Shown here: piece after piece, positions 52,648-61,301 of the stretch
Numbering within the stretch: position 1 is the stretch's first letter
Layout of the letters: the number at the start of each line of letters is the position of its first letter
Origin: Rhizorhabdus phycosphaerae
Lineage (GTDB): Bacteria > Pseudomonadota > Alphaproteobacteria > Sphingomonadales > Sphingomonadaceae
NCBI RefSeq assembly: GCF_011044255.1
Contig: NZ_CP049107.1
Span: forward strand, 2,966,001 to 3,030,000
Direction of reading: 5' to 3'
Length of the DNA stretch: 64,000 bases
Program-made: the position numbers and the translations under genes
The notes under the pieces: generated by a model
What the model was told of the DNA's origin: nothing
The model's database searches: none
The model's input: only the letters and a program-made list of their open reading frames with translations

Positions 52648-53292
52648 ATGATTCCCACCGGCCTGCTCGGCGGCAGCTTCAATCCTGCGCATTACAGCCA
52701 CCGCCATATCAGCCTGTTCGCCTTGCGCGCGCTGGGGCTGCGCGAGATGTGGTGGCTGGTATCGCCGGGCAATCCGCTGAAGGCCGGCGCACGCGACATG
52801 GCGCCGCTCGCCGCCCGGCTGTCGTCGGCGGAACGACTGGCCCGGCGGGCGCGGATCCGGCCGACCGCGATCGAGGCCCGGCTGGGCACGCGCTACACCG
52901 CGGATACCCTCCGCGCGCTGGTCCGTCGCTATCCGAAACGGCGCTTCATCTGGGTCATGGGGGCGGACAATCTCGAGCAGTTCGACCGCTGGCGCGACTG
53001 GCGTGGCATCGCACGAAGCGTCGCCATTGCCGTAATCGCGCGCCCGGGTTATGATGGGGTTGCCCGCACCTCCAAGGCGATGGGCTGGCTACGGCGCTTC
53101 GTCCGGCCCGCGGCCAAGGCGAAAGACTGGACGAGATGGAGAACGCCGGCCCTCGTGCTGCTGCACTATTATCCTGATCGCGGTTCCGCTACGCGGCTCC
53201 GGGCCAAGGACCCAGGCTGGCATCTTTCCCATGACAAAAAAGGCTTGCGAGACCGCGTGACCCGCCGGCCGCTTCCCAAGGAGGTACATTGA
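52648..53292 (+). CDS. nadD: Nicotinate-nucleotide adenylyltransferase
   Basis: 214 aa. The nucleotidyltransferase motif GGSFNPAHYSHRH is at residues 8-20; MWWLVSPGNPLK and FIWVMGADNLEQF follow as in NadD. It makes nicotinate adenine dinucleotide for NAD synthesis. It begins the common nadD-rsfS-rlmH order, and its stop overlaps the rsfS TTG. Confidence 0.93.
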   Translation: MIPTGLLGGSFNPAHYSHRHISLFALRALGLREMWWLVSPGNPLKAGARDMAPLAARLSSAERLARRARIRPTAIEARLGTRYTADTLRALVRRYPKRRFIWVMGADNLEQFDRWRDWRGIARSVAIAVIARPGYDGVARTSKAMGWLRRFVRPAAKAKDWTRWRTPALVLLHYYPDRGSATRLRAKDPGWHLSHDKKGLRDRVTRRPLPKEVH

Positions 53293-53696
53293 CCGCCCCA
53301 GACAGCATCGGGCCCGCCGGACAGGCCGGCGCCAAGGATGCCGACCCTTCGGACCGGCTGCATCAGCTGATCCTGAAGTCCCTCGACGACGATCAGGCGA
53401 TCGAGACCGTCTCGATTCCGCTCGCCGGCAAGTCGTCGATCGCCGATCACATGGTGATCGCCTCCGGCCGGTCGACCCGCCAGGTCGCCTCGATGGCCAT
53501 GAAGCTTGCCGACAAGGTCAAGAGCGAGACCGGCAAGGCCGTTCGCATCGAAGGCCTGCCGACGGCGGACTGGGTCTTGATCGACGCGGGGGATGTGATC
53601 GTCCACCTGTTCCGTCCCGAGGTCCGCAGCTTCTACAATCTCGAGCGGATGTGGAATTTCGGAGATGCGCCCGCGCCCGTCGCGGTCGAAGGCTGA
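53289..53696 (+). CDS. rsfS: Ribosome silencing factor
   Basis: 135 aa with a TTG start (53289) overlapping the nadD stop and preceded by AAGGAGG. It has LHQLILKSLDDDQAIETVSI, MVIASGRSTRQVASMA, WVLIDAGDVIVHLF and RSFYNLERMW, all typical of RsfS, which binds the 50S protein uL14 and blocks subunit joining in slow growth. Confidence 0.95.
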   Translation: MTAPDSIGPAGQAGAKDADPSDRLHQLILKSLDDDQAIETVSIPLAGKSSIADHMVIASGRSTRQVASMAMKLADKVKSETGKAVRIEGLPTADWVLIDAGDVIVHLFRPEVRSFYNLERMWNFGDAPAPVAVEG

Positions 53697-53729
53697 GCGC
53701 GACGTAGCGCGCCCGGCGGGGGACGGGAC

Positions 53730-54164
53730 ATGCTGCTGCACATCGTCGCACGCGGCCGGATAGGTCGCGGCCCCGAGGCCGAACTCGTCGACCGCTATAT
53801 GAAGCGCGTCGCCTGGCCGACGCGAATCACCGAGCTTCCCGACACGGGCGGTCGCGTGCCTCCGCGCGACCCCGGCACGATGCTGGTCCTGCTCGACGAG
53901 ATGGGCCAGCAGATGGGATCGACCGCCTTCGCCGAAACGCTCGGCCGCTGGCGTGACGACGGTCGGCGCGAGGTGCGTTTCATGATCGGCGCGGCGGACG
54001 GCTTCGAGGAGGCCGAGCGTCGCGAGGCCGATCTTCTGATCGCCTTCGGCAAAGCGACCTGGCCCCACCTCCTCGCGCGCGCGATGCTCGCCGAGCAGTT
54101 GTGGCGGGCGACCAGCATCCTGGCAGGGCATCCTTATCATCGCGAGGGCAGCCGTGGCGCCTGA
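53730..54164 (+). CDS. rlmH: 23S rRNA (pseudouridine1915-N3)-methyltransferase
   Basis: 144-aa SPOUT enzyme. LLDEMGQQMGSTAFAE, FMIGAADGF and the C-terminal trefoil-knot end WPHLLARAMLAEQLWRA with GHPYHRE are diagnostic. It methylates pseudouridine 1915 of 23S rRNA. Its end overlaps the GTG of the envC-like gene by 11 bp. Confidence 0.95.
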   Translation: MLLHIVARGRIGRGPEAELVDRYMKRVAWPTRITELPDTGGRVPPRDPGTMLVLLDEMGQQMGSTAFAETLGRWRDDGRREVRFMIGAADGFEEAERREADLLIAFGKATWPHLLARAMLAEQLWRATSILAGHPYHREGSRGA

Positions 54165-55389
54165 GCGGGCGCGGGGCATTCGCCTGATCCTCTGTGCCGC
54201 AGCGCTGCTCGGGATTGCAGCCCCTGGCGCGACTCCCGCGGCACCGGTCGATCCGGCCATCGTCGAACAGCAGCGCGCCATGGCCGCCGCCCGCAAGCAG
54301 GCGCGCGCCGCCGAACGGCGCGCCGTTCAGCTGGAGCGGCAGGCACGTGCCATGCGCCGGGCCGCCGACCGGTCACGCGCCGAACAGGCGGCGGCTGCTT
54401 CGGCGATCCAGGCCGCCGAAGCCCGCATCGCTGCCGCCCAGGCCCGCATCTTCATCATCGACCGGCTTCGCGCGCGACAGCGCGCGCGCCTGGCCGAGCG
54501 GCAAGGCCCGATCGTGCGACTGACAGCGGCGCTGCAGACGATGGCCCGCCGCCCCGCTGCGCTGGCGCTCGTCCAGCCGGGTTCGATCGACGACATGATC
54601 CATGTCCGCTCGCTGCTCGGCACCGCCCTGCCCGAGATAAGGCGCCGCACCGCGGGACTTCGCGCAGAAGTCGACCGCGCTGATGCGCTGCGCCGCCAGG
54701 CCGACCTCGCTGTGGCAGCCCTCCGCCACGAACAGGATCAGCTGCACATCGAACAACGCGCGCTCGCGCGGCTCGAAGCGGACCAGCGCCGGCAGTCGCA
54801 GGGCCTGGTCGACGATGCCATGACGCAACAGGACCGGATGATCGCGATGGGCGAGAAGGCGAAGGATATCGCCAGCCTGATCGAGCAGCTGGACGAGCAA
54901 TCCGACATCAGAATGCGGCTCGCCAGCCTCGACGGGCCGCGGCTCCGCCCGGCGCTGCCCGGCCGCGCCAGCCTGCCCGCACCTTCGGCTGCGGCTGCGA
55001 TGCTGCAGGGCGTGGCGAAGCCGCCGCGCTACCGGCTGCCGGTTCTCGGCCGGATCGTCAGCGGCATGGGCGAAGTCTCGGACTCGGGTGTCCGCGCGCG
55101 CGGCATCACCCTGGCCACCGCCCGCAACGCGCAGGTGGTCGCCCCGGCCGCCGGACGTGTCTCCTATGCCGGGCCGTTTCGTAGCTACGGCGGAATCGTG
55201 ATCATCGACCACGAGGATGGATGGGCGACGCTCGTGACCGGGCTCGGCCGCCTCCATGTGCGGACGGGCGCCGAGCTGATCGAGGGCAGCCCGATCGGCA
55301 CCGCCGGCGGCGGCAGCCCGCGCGTCACTGTCGAGCTGCGCCACCGCGGAGTGCCGGTAGACCTGCTGCCTATCGTCGGCGGGGGATAG
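54154..55389 (+). CDS. envC: EnvC-like murein hydrolase activator with degenerate LytM domain
   Basis: 411 aa, GTG start inside rlmH. After a signal peptide, residues about 35-270 form a long coiled coil (ARAAERRAVQLERQARAM, QDRMIAMGEKAKDIASL). The C-terminal M23/LytM fold (GITLATARNAQVVAPAAG, FRSYGGIVIIDH) lacks the catalytic His-x3-Asp and His-x-His (VTVELR in place of LHFE). Like E. coli EnvC it should activate an amidase at the septum rather than cut peptidoglycan. Confidence 0.9.
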   Translation: MAPERARGIRLILCAAALLGIAAPGATPAAPVDPAIVEQQRAMAAARKQARAAERRAVQLERQARAMRRAADRSRAEQAAAASAIQAAEARIAAAQARIFIIDRLRARQRARLAERQGPIVRLTAALQTMARRPAALALVQPGSIDDMIHVRSLLGTALPEIRRRTAGLRAEVDRADALRRQADLAVAALRHEQDQLHIEQRALARLEADQRRQSQGLVDDAMTQQDRMIAMGEKAKDIASLIEQLDEQSDIRMRLASLDGPRLRPALPGRASLPAPSAAAAMLQGVAKPPRYRLPVLGRIVSGMGEVSDSGVRARGITLATARNAQVVAPAAGRVSYAGPFRSYGGIVIIDHEDGWATLVTGLGRLHVRTGAELIEGSPIGTAGGGSPRVTVELRHRGVPVDLLPIVGGG

Positions 55390-55392
55390 GGC

Positions 55393-55424
55393 CCGGTCCA
55401 TCGGACCGGAGAGCCCGACGGCTC
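55393..55424. terminator. Two adjacent hairpins after envC
   Basis: CCGGTCC/GGACCGG (55393-55409) and GAGCC/GGCTC (55411-55424) are two small perfect stems just after the envC stop at the end of the nadD operon. They have no T run; a weak or Rho-dependent terminator is possible. Confidence 0.45.
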
Positions 55425-55642
55425 CCTCCGCCATCTTGCGTAGTGTTCGGTGCCTGACCTTGTCCTGTCGACCTGCTTCGGCAGCGCCGACCGGCAAGGT
55501 CCGGCCCGAATATGCCCGATTGTACCACTTCGGTCCGATTCCGTTACACTACCGGATTGCAAATGCGTCGCGTCTTCGTACCAACGTCAGCTACAGGCTT
55601 GCGGTCTCGCTATGGGGCAGGGATCCGGGGCGGAGGTTTGCG

Positions 55643-56284
55643 GTGAAGCTGTTCGGCTATTTCAGGTCTTCCGCCGCCTATCGTGTGCGGATCGCGCTCA
55701 ACCTCAAGGAAATTGGCGTCGATCAGTCCCCCGTAAATCTGCTCGCGGCCGAGGCGCTGCCGGCCTATCGCGCGCATGTGAACCCGCAGGGGTTGCTGCC
55801 CGCGCTCGAGACCGATGAGGACGGCATTCTCGTCCAGTCGCTCGCGATCATCGAATATCTGGAGGAGGTTCATCCGGAGCCGCCGCTTCTCCCCTTCGAC
55901 CCGTCGGCACGCGCCTATGTCCGCGCGGCGGCGCAGATGATCGCCTGCGACATCCATCCGCTCGCGAACCTCCGCGTCCTCCGCCATCTCAAGGCGGAGC
56001 TGGGTCAGGATCAGGAGCAGATCGACCGCTGGTATCGCCATTGGGTGCGCGACGGGCTCGAACGGCTCGAAGCCTTTGTCCGCGCGAGCGGGCGGGCGGG
56101 GCGCTTCTTATGTGGCGACACGCCCGGTATGGCCGATTGCTGCCTCGTGCCGCAGCTGTTCAACGCCCGGCGCTTCAACTGCGCGCTCGACGGTCTCGAC
56201 ACGCTGCTCACGATCGACGCGCGTTGCGGCGCGATCGACGCCTTCCAACGAGCACATCCTTCGCTCCAGCCCGACGCCGTCTGA
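55643..56284 (+). CDS. maiA: Maleylacetoacetate isomerase
   Basis: 213 aa from GTG 55643 (GGAGG at 8 bases upstream); the longer frame before it has no GST similarity. GST-zeta features are present: LFGYFRSSAAYRVRIALN with the catalytic Ser pair, VNPQGLLPALE, QSLAIIEYLEE and CDIHPLANLRVL. The enzyme turns maleylacetoacetate (or maleylpyruvate) to the fumaryl form in tyrosine, homogentisate or gentisate breakdown. No other gene of that pathway is adjacent. Confidence 0.92.
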   Translation: MKLFGYFRSSAAYRVRIALNLKEIGVDQSPVNLLAAEALPAYRAHVNPQGLLPALETDEDGILVQSLAIIEYLEEVHPEPPLLPFDPSARAYVRAAAQMIACDIHPLANLRVLRHLKAELGQDQEQIDRWYRHWVRDGLERLEAFVRASGRAGRFLCGDTPGMADCCLVPQLFNARRFNCALDGLDTLLTIDARCGAIDAFQRAHPSLQPDAV

Positions 56285-56375
56285 AGCGGCAAGGCTTTCC
56301 CCCGGGCTGCGGGGCAGGCATAGCGGCGATGGGCGGGCGACAGTTCCGCCGATTCATAAGATGAGGAGATGGAGA

Positions 56376-57329
56376 ATGGCGGGCGTATTCGGCGCGACGA
56401 CGACGACGGACGAGGTTCTCGACGGCGTCGACCTGACGGGGAAGCGCTATCTGGTTACCGGAGTGTCTGCCGGGCTCGGGGTGGAAACGGCGCGGGCGCT
56501 GGTCGCTCATGGCGCATCGGTGGTCGGCGCGGCGCGCGATCTGGCCAAGGCCGAAGCGGCGACGGGCGAGGTGCGTGCCGCGGCGGGGCCGGGCAGCTTC
56601 GATCTGATCGAACTCGACCTTGCCTCGCTCGCCAGCGTGCGCGCGGCAGCCGACCGGTTGCTCGCCGATGGGCGCCGGTTCGACGCCGTCATCGCCAATG
56701 CGGGGATCATGGCGACCCCCGAAGGCCGCACCGCCGACGGGTTCGAGCTCCAGTTCGGGACCAACCACCTCGGGCATTTCCTGTTCGTGAACCGGATCGC
56801 GCCGCTGATCGTCGACGGAGGCCGTTTCGTCAGCCTGTCCTCGGGCGCGCATCACTTCTCGGACATCGACCTCGATGACCCCAATTTCGAACATACGCCT
56901 TATGACCCATGGCAGGCCTATGGTGCGGCGAAGACGGCGAATGCGCTGTTCGCGGTCGAGTTCGACCGGCGCCATCGCGGGCGCGGCATCCGCGCGGCCT
57001 CGGTCCATCCGGGCGGCATCAACACCGAGCTCGGCCGCTATATGAGCGAGGAGGCGCAGGCGACGCTGAGCGCGGCGGTCGCGCAGATGCAGGCGAGCGG
57101 GCAGGGCTTCGCGTTCAAGTCGGTGCCCCAGGGTGCCGCGACCTCGGTCTGGGCCGCGACCGTCGCCGATCCTGCGGACATCGGCGGGCGCTATCTCGAG
57201 GATTGCGGCGTGGCGGCGACGGTGGAGACGCAAAGCGTCGGCTCCGGTGTCCGCCCCTACGCGCTCGACGCGGATCGCGCGAAGCTGCTGTGGGACAAGA
57301 GCGAGGCGCTGGTAGGGGAGAGCTTCTGA
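56376..57329 (+). CDS. SDR family oxidoreductase (retinol dehydrogenase-like)
   Basis: 317 aa from MAGVFGATTTTDEVLDGV. NAD(P)-binding YLVTGVSAGLGVETAR, ANAGIMATPEG, catalytic Ser in VSLSSGAHH and the Tyr-x3-Lys of AYGAAKTANALF. This subgroup (WWOX/retinol dehydrogenase-like) acts on alcohols and ketones. A short direct-repeat copy starts 5 bp after its stop. Confidence 0.92.
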   Translation: MAGVFGATTTTDEVLDGVDLTGKRYLVTGVSAGLGVETARALVAHGASVVGAARDLAKAEAATGEVRAAAGPGSFDLIELDLASLASVRAAADRLLADGRRFDAVIANAGIMATPEGRTADGFELQFGTNHLGHFLFVNRIAPLIVDGGRFVSLSSGAHHFSDIDLDDPNFEHTPYDPWQAYGAAKTANALFAVEFDRRHRGRGIRAASVHPGGINTELGRYMSEEAQATLSAAVAQMQASGQGFAFKSVPQGAATSVWAATVADPADIGGRYLEDCGVAATVETQSVGSGVRPYALDADRAKLLWDKSEALVGESF

Positions 57330-57334
57330 ACGAT

Positions 57335-57350
57335 GCGCGACAGGGCGGGC
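57335..57350 (+). repeat. Left copy of 16-bp direct repeat
   Basis: GCGCGACAGGGCGGGC is identical to 58924-58939. The copies flank the unknown gene and the DNA ligase gene. Each copy continues into an inverted repeat (here GGCTC-GGAA-GAGCC), so they may be REP-like palindromes rather than true att sites. Confidence 0.75.
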
Positions 57351-57469
57351 TCGGAAGAGCCTGCTTTCGTCACTTGGGGGAGCATTGTTCCAAGGTGCAA
57401 AAATGCCTCTTGGAGCGATCTCGTTTGATTGGATCAGTATTGGAGAAGGCGGCTGGTGCAGAGGCAGCA

Positions 57470-58021
57470 ATGAACCCCAACGACATCGATACCAGCCGCG
57501 CGCAGCGCATCGGCTTCTTCTCGACGCATGAGGAGGGCAAAACCCACTGGACCGAGATCGCGGTCTATTTCCTGACCGATGAGCGGTGGCGTCGGCGGCC
57601 CTTCCTGTCCGAGCTGATCGGGAAGAGCACGGTTCCGGGGCAGGTCGACAAGGTGCAGCGAATCAGCGGCGGCTCTTTCGAGAAGGTTGTCCGCCTGTTC
57701 GCCGACACTTCGCCCGCGCGCGTTGCGATCGAGCAGGCGCGCGAATGGCTACGGGAGAACGGTCGGGACGAGGTGACTGGTCTGCCCCGGTCGTTCGCGC
57801 TGCCCAAGCTCGACGCTGACGCGCTGGCCTGGCTCTATCCCGACGCGGATCCGAAGACTTGGCCGCGCCTGTTGCAGGAGGATTTTGGGATCGGCGAGTC
57901 GACGACGCGCGCTGCGTTCAAGAACGGAACCCCGGTAAAGGTGCCGCTTGTGTCGATCCTGCGTTGGTTCGACCGCGACGGCTTCCAGCGCAACCGCGCC
58001 CGCCGGGGAGGGGAGCAGTGA
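57470..58021 (+). CDS. Unknown protein of the ligase module
   Basis: 183 aa starting MNPNDIDTSRAQRIGFF; ATG 57470 has AGAGGCAG before it. Segments such as TEIAVYFLTDERWRRRPFL, EKVVRLFADTSPARVAIEQA and FGIGESTTRAAFKN do not match a family I know. Its stop overlaps the ligase GTG by 3-4 bp, so the two proteins are made together. It may be a phage- or element-derived partner of the ligase. Confidence 0.65.
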   Translation: MNPNDIDTSRAQRIGFFSTHEEGKTHWTEIAVYFLTDERWRRRPFLSELIGKSTVPGQVDKVQRISGGSFEKVVRLFADTSPARVAIEQAREWLRENGRDEVTGLPRSFALPKLDADALAWLYPDADPKTWPRLLQEDFGIGESTTRAAFKNGTPVKVPLVSILRWFDRDGFQRNRARRGGEQ

Positions 58022-58893
58022 ACGCGCACCCGGCTCTCGCCCGTGGCGATCGCCTACAGGGCCTCTGCCAGCTCGTGACCGACTTCAACGGAAAGATCCC
58101 GGTCGGCGGCTGCATCGAGGAGCCGAAGATCGACGGCATCCGAATGCTGTGGATCGATGGCGAGCTCGTCACCCGCGAGGGCGTTCCCATCCTGGGCGCC
58201 GAGCACATCGCCGCCGAGATCCGGCGCTTGGAGCACGCTGCCTGCGTTCCGCTGTTCGTGGACGGGGAATGGCAGGTCGATGCCTCCTATGAAGCGACCA
58301 AGCGTCATTTCTCGGCGAAGGGTTCGCAGGGCAACGCCGGCATCTTTCACGCCTTCGACGTGATGACGATGCGACAGTGGCGAGGGCAGTCGGTCGGACA
58401 TGCGCTGCTGGCGCGGAAGCGGGTGCTGGAGAAGCACTGCCAGCCGCTGGGCGAGCGTAGCCCGGTCCGTCCGATGCCGTGGGGTTGGGTGGACTCGGTG
58501 GAGGACGCGCGCCGCGTCGCTGCGGAGGTGATCGCTGCCGGAGGCGAGGGCGTCATCCTCAAGCACGCCAATTCGACCTATAAGGCGGGCCGCTCGACCA
58601 ACTGGCAGCGGATCAAGCGGGCGGAGACCTATGACGGCCGCATCCGCGAGTTGATCAGCCGGCAGGACAACGGCGACATCATGGCGACGATGGTCGTCGA
58701 GATCGAGGGGCGGCTGGTCCCCATCTCGGCAGGGTTCACCGACCGCCAGCGTTTCAATTTCATGCTATCGTGCGATGCCATGATAGGCTTGGTGGCCGAG
58801 GTCGAGGCTACTGAGCGCACGCCGACAGGTCAAATACAGCAAGCCAGCTTCATACGTCTAAGGGGTGAGCGCCTTAGAGAAGCCTCAAATTAG
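58018..58893 (+). CDS. ATP-dependent DNA ligase, phage-like
   Basis: 291 aa, GTG start overlapping the previous stop. The nucleotidyltransferase motif I is EPKIDGIRM with the adenylated Lys; motif III is IFHAFDVM, motif IV EGVILKHAN and motif V WQRIKRAE; an OB-fold follows. It is a small ATP-type ligase as found in phages, not the NAD-dependent LigA of bacteria. The last 150 bases are clearly less GC-rich than the surroundings, a sign of transfer. It seals nicks, possibly for an element now degraded. Confidence 0.85.
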   Translation: MNAHPALARGDRLQGLCQLVTDFNGKIPVGGCIEEPKIDGIRMLWIDGELVTREGVPILGAEHIAAEIRRLEHAACVPLFVDGEWQVDASYEATKRHFSAKGSQGNAGIFHAFDVMTMRQWRGQSVGHALLARKRVLEKHCQPLGERSPVRPMPWGWVDSVEDARRVAAEVIAAGGEGVILKHANSTYKAGRSTNWQRIKRAETYDGRIRELISRQDNGDIMATMVVEIEGRLVPISAGFTDRQRFNFMLSCDAMIGLVAEVEATERTPTGQIQQASFIRLRGERLREASN

Positions 58894-58923
58894 GATTCTG
58901 AACCGCAGCGCGTCTGAGACGGC

Positions 58924-58939
58924 GCGCGACAGGGCGGGC
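58924..58939 (+). repeat. Right copy of 16-bp direct repeat
   Basis: Identical to 57335-57350 and 44 bases before the 3' end of tRNA-Pro(CGG). On this side it is part of a longer hairpin ending GGGCTCGTCCTGT. The 1.57-kb segment between the copies holds the two module genes. Confidence 0.75.
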
Positions 58940-58982
58940 CCCGAAGGGCTCGTCCTGTCATGCCATCGTCGATGAAATGAAG

Positions 58983-59059
58983 TGGTCGGGGAGAGAGGAT
59001 TCGAACCTCCGGCCCCTGCCTCCCGAAGACAGTGCTCTACCAGGCTGAGCTACTCCCCG
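58983..59059 (-). tRNA. tRNA-Pro (anticodon CGG)
   Basis: 77 nt on the minus strand with encoded CCA. The acceptor stem CGGGGAG/CTCCCCG is the same as in tRNA-Pro(UGG); the anticodon loop is TTCGGGA (anticodon CGG) and the T-loop GGTTCGAATCC. Confidence 0.97.
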
Positions 59060-59241
59060 ACGGAGATCCGGACGTTTTCAGGCCTCGGGAGCCGACCGGA
59101 TTGAGCCAAGTGGGGCGCCTATAGGGGGCGCTCCGATTCCATGCAAGCGGGTAATCGCGACTTTTTCAGATTGTTACGACCTGGGTCGCGCCGGGCAGGG
59201 CGAACCGGCTTTTCTGGCGCCCGTCGCGCGCCTGTTCCACG

Positions 59242-59310
59242 AAAAAGGCCGGCCGGACCAGCGTCGGGAGGGGCGCTCCGCCCGTCTTCCCGACACCGGC
59301 CCGACCGGCC
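59242..59310 (-). terminator. Intrinsic terminator of ppa
   Basis: On the minus strand a 23-nt stem (59288-59310 with 59247-59269, a few G-U pairs) is followed by TTTTT (59246-59242). It starts 31 bases after the ppa stop and is a strong factor-independent terminator. Confidence 0.9.
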
Positions 59311-59340
59311 CTTCTATTCCTCGGCGCAGAGCCGAAGCCG

Positions 59341-59880
59341 TCAGGCGGCCTTGGCGTTCTTTGCGGCCTCGATCGCCTCGACCACGATGCGGCGCGCTTC
59401 GTCTGCGTCGCCCCAGGTGCCGATGCGCACCCACTTCTTGGCTTCGAGATCCTTGTAGTGGGTGAAGAAATGTTCGATCTGCTGCATCACGATCTCGGGC
59501 AGATCGTCCCGCTCGCCGACCTTCGAATAATAAGGGAAGGTGCCGTCGACCGGCACGGTCAGCAGCTTCTCGTCGCCGCCGGCTTCGTCTTCGAGCTTGA
59601 GCACGGCGATCGGGCGGACGCGGACGACGCAGCCCGGTACGAAGGGCGAGCGCGCGACGACGAGTGCGTCGAGCGGATCGCCGTCGGGCGACAGCGTGTG
59701 CGGCACGAAGCCGTAATTGGCGGGGTAACGCATCGGCGTGTGCAGGATGCGGTCCACGAAAAGCGCGCCCGACTTCTTGTCGAACTCATATTTCACGGGT
59801 TCGCCGCCCACCGGCACTTCGATGATGACGTTGAGGCTGTTGGGCGGATCGTCGCCCACGGGGATGAGGTCGATGTTCAT
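59341..59880 (-). CDS. ppa: Inorganic pyrophosphatase
   Basis: 179-aa family I pyrophosphatase. It has YEFDKKSGALFVDR, YPANYGFVPHTL, DGDPLDALVV and a Lys-Asp region (VGERDDLPE), all parts of the magnesium/pyrophosphate site. It removes pyrophosphate from biosynthesis. It is followed by a strong terminator. Confidence 0.96.
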   Translation of the reverse strand: MNIDLIPVGDDPPNSLNVIIEVPVGGEPVKYEFDKKSGALFVDRILHTPMRYPANYGFVPHTLSPDGDPLDALVVARSPFVPGCVVRVRPIAVLKLEDEAGGDEKLLTVPVDGTFPYYSKVGERDDLPEIVMQQIEHFFTHYKDLEAKKWVRIGTWGDADEARRIVVEAIEAAKNAKAA

Positions 59881-60047
59881 GGCGCGCCTTTATGCTGCAC
59901 CGCATCGGATTCCAAGCCGATTCACCGCTACGTCCCCTGTTTTCGGCACGTCGGGCCGGCTTTCTCGCACTTGGTCGCGCTCGCGTCGCGCCCGCGGGCC
60001 CGCGCAAAGCGCTTCCCCGCCGGGCGATGTGAGGATAAGGGCGCGGC

Positions 60048-61295
60048 ATGAGCAGGATCGAAACACCGCGCCCGATCCGGGGCACGCAGGACATGCTGGG
60101 CGAACAGGCCCGCCGCTTCGGCCATGTGGTGGAGACCTTCGACCGCATCCGCCGCCTTTACGGTTTCGGGCGGGTCGAGGTGCCGGTGTTCGAGCCGACC
60201 GCCGTCTTCGCGCGGTCGCTGGGCGAAACGACCGATGTCGTGTCGAAGGAAATGTACAGCTTCGAGGACCGCGGCGGCGATTCGGTCACGCTGCGTCCCG
60301 AGTTTACGGCGGGCATCTGCCGCGCCTATCTGACCGAAGGCTGGCAGCAATATGCGCCGCTAAAGGTCGCGACCCACGGCCCGCTGTTCCGCTATGAACG
60401 GCCGCAGAAGGGGCGCTATCGCCAGTTCCACCAGCTCGATGCCGAGATCATCGGCGCGGGCGAGCCGCAGGCCGATGTCGAATTGCTCTGCCTCGCCGAT
60501 CAGCTGCTGCGCGAGCTCGGCGTGGCGGACGGGGTCACGCTTACGCTCAACACGCTGGGCGACGGCGAGACGCGCGAGGCCTGGCGCAGCGCGCTCATCG
60601 CCCATTTCGAGAAGCATCGCGGCGAGTTGAGCGAGGACAGCCTCGACCGACTGGCGAAGAACCCGCTGCGCATCCTCGACAGCAAGGACCCGCGCGACCG
60701 GCCGATCGCCGATGCGGCGCCCGAGATCGACGCCTATCTGTCGGCCGAGGCGGGCAGCTTCTTCGAAGCGGTCACGCGCGGGCTCGAGGCGGCCGGTGTC
60801 GCCTGGACGCGCAATGCGCGGCTGGTGCGCGGCCTCGACTATTATCGTCACACCGCTTTCGAGTTCGTCACCGACCGTCTGGGCGCGCAGGGGACGGTGC
60901 TCGGCGGCGGGCGCTATGACGGTCTGATCGAGGCGCTCGGCGGTCCGCCGACCCCGGCGGTCGGCTGGGCGGCGGGTATCGAGCGGCTGGCGATGCTGAT
61001 CGACGAGCCGGCGGCGGAGCGTATCGACGTCGCGGTGGTGCCGATGGGCGAGGCGGCGCAGGCGCTGGCTGGCCGCGTGTTGGCCGATCTGCGTCGGGCC
61101 GGGCTCTCCGCCGACATGGCCTATAAGGGCAATATGAAGCGGCGCATGCAGAAGGCCGATGCCGCAGGCGCCCGCTTTGCCGTGATCATCGGCGAGGACG
61201 AGGTCGCGCGCGGCGAGGTCTCGCTGAAAGACATGGTCGAGCAGAGCCAGCGGCCGGTCGCGGTCGATGCGCTGGTGGCGGCGCTGGAGGGCTGA
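60048..61295 (+). CDS. hisS: Histidyl-tRNA synthetase
   Basis: 415-aa class II aminoacyl-tRNA synthetase. PIRGTQDML opens the protein, followed by motif 2 ([20 protein letters not shown]), the His signature [14 protein letters not shown] and [12 protein letters not shown], and a C-terminal anticodon domain. It charges tRNA-His. Six bases separate it from prfA, so it leads a translation-factor operon. Confidence 0.97.
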   Translation: MSRIETPRPIRGTQDMLGEQARRFGHVVETFDRIRRLYGFGRVEVPVFEPTAVFARSLGETTDVVSKEMYSFEDRGGDSVTLRPEFTAGICRAYLTEGWQQYAPLKVATHGPLFRYERPQKGRYRQFHQLDAEIIGAGEPQADVELLCLADQLLRELGVADGVTLTLNTLGDGETREAWRSALIAHFEKHRGELSEDSLDRLAKNPLRILDSKDPRDRPIADAAPEIDAYLSAEAGSFFEAVTRGLEAAGVAWTRNARLVRGLDYYRHTAFEFVTDRLGAQGTVLGGGRYDGLIEALGGPPTPAVGWAAGIERLAMLIDEPAAERIDVAVVPMGEAAQALAGRVLADLRRAGLSADMAYKGNMKRRMQKADAAGARFAVIIGEDEVARGEVSLKDMVEQSQRPVAVDALVAALEG

Positions 61296-61301
61296 TCGCG
61301 C

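Noticed and set aside
59060..59340. Small plus-strand gene between tRNA-Pro and ppa
   Set aside because: The frame overlaps the ppa terminator and has no domain or good ribosome site.
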